Source of the DNA: an uncultured Anaerolineales bacterium
Lineage (GTDB): Bacteria; Chloroflexota; Anaerolineae; Anaerolineales; Villigracilaceae
NCBI GenBank assembly: GCA_938008865.1
Contig: CALLJA010000320.1
Span: forward strand, 1 to 13,665
Direction of reading: 5' to 3'
DNA: 13,665 nt
Shown here: piece by piece, positions 13,556 through 13,665 of the stretch
How the letters are laid out: every line of letters begins with the position of its first letter
Numbering within the stretch: the stretch's first letter is position 1
The notes under the pieces: generated by a model
The model's input: the letters and a program-made list of their open reading frames with translations, nothing else
Databases searched by the model: none
Told to the model about the DNA's origin: nothing
Translations under genes and position numbers: made by a program

Positions 13556-13665
13556 TTAATTTTTGGTAAATTGGCAGATTAACGGGCTTTTATCTTCTTC
13601 CATATTGCCACATGAACAGAGTCCTACGGCTGGATTGAAATCGGACAGGATGATTTTTCCGCGCG
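13556..13665 (-). CDS. Possible 3' end of a further gene (partial, weak)
   Basis: On the minus strand one frame is open from the right edge to a TAA at 13556-13558, giving 36 residues. The end of this reads LSDFNPAVGLCSCGNMEEDK, then SPLICQFTKN. It contains a CSC pair and a later Cys, but 36 open codons at a window edge can occur by chance. No terminator separates it from the receiver promoter. I cannot decide whether it is real. Confidence 0.22.
   Translation of the reverse strand, partial: RGKIILSDFNPAVGLCSCGNMEEDKSPLICQFTKN

Overview
The window looks like chromosomal DNA of a GC-rich bacterium, most likely a Chloroflexota (Anaerolineae-like) genome or metagenome bin. This is inferred from gene content and style: a Gld-type ABC export set with a DUF4340 protein, membrane proteins carrying FG-GAP repeats and a zinc ribbon, a duplicated EF-hand module on a tail anchor, a small secreted lipoprotein, and a ferredoxin-like Cys-rich protein of anaerobes. 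No sequence search was possible, so the taxonomy is tentative. I see no tRNA, rRNA, CRISPR array, transposase or phage gene.

Layout. 1-787 (minus) is the N-terminal two thirds of a primary-type sigma-70 factor cut by the window edge. 898-4770 (minus) is a compact four-gene operon read from 4770 downwards: ABC ATPase, ABC-2 permease, GldG-like auxiliary protein, DUF4340 protein. All junctions overlap (one ATGA and two TAATG). A good promoter lies at 4854-4882, and a hairpin followed by five U's sits in the leader. 4929-5444 (minus) is a tail-anchored protein with two EF-hand units, divergent from an AlaX-type Ala-tRNA editing hydrolase (5521-6240, plus). A lipoprotein gene (6333-6740, plus) follows, ending in a textbook terminator.

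6821-9325 (minus) is a two-gene operon: a membrane protein of unknown function, then a membrane-bound FG-GAP/beta-propeller protein with a C-terminal zinc ribbon. It is divergent from a GT4 glycosyltransferase (9362-10528, plus). The 36-bp gap holds a symmetric -10 element that could serve both directions, and the plus-strand transcript would be leaderless. The glycosyltransferase converges on an acyl-CoA thioesterase-like gene (10575-10988, minus), with a palindromic repeat-like element at the junction.

11098-12378 (minus) encodes a winged-helix/Cys-rich/2x[4Fe-4S] protein with a perfect 12-bp palindrome over its -10 box. 12517-12921 (minus) is a small membrane-anchored protein. 13090-13458 (minus) is a stand-alone response-regulator receiver domain with its own promoter and terminator. 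The last 110 bases may hold the 3' end of another minus-strand gene.

The parts are mostly independent housekeeping or envelope units. The clearest multi-gene systems are the Gld-like ABC exporter operon and the propeller/membrane-protein pair. I did not find a defence system or a mobile element. The less ordinary points are regulatory (leader attenuator, overlapping divergent -10 elements, leaderless genes, operator palindrome) and the unusual domain architectures.
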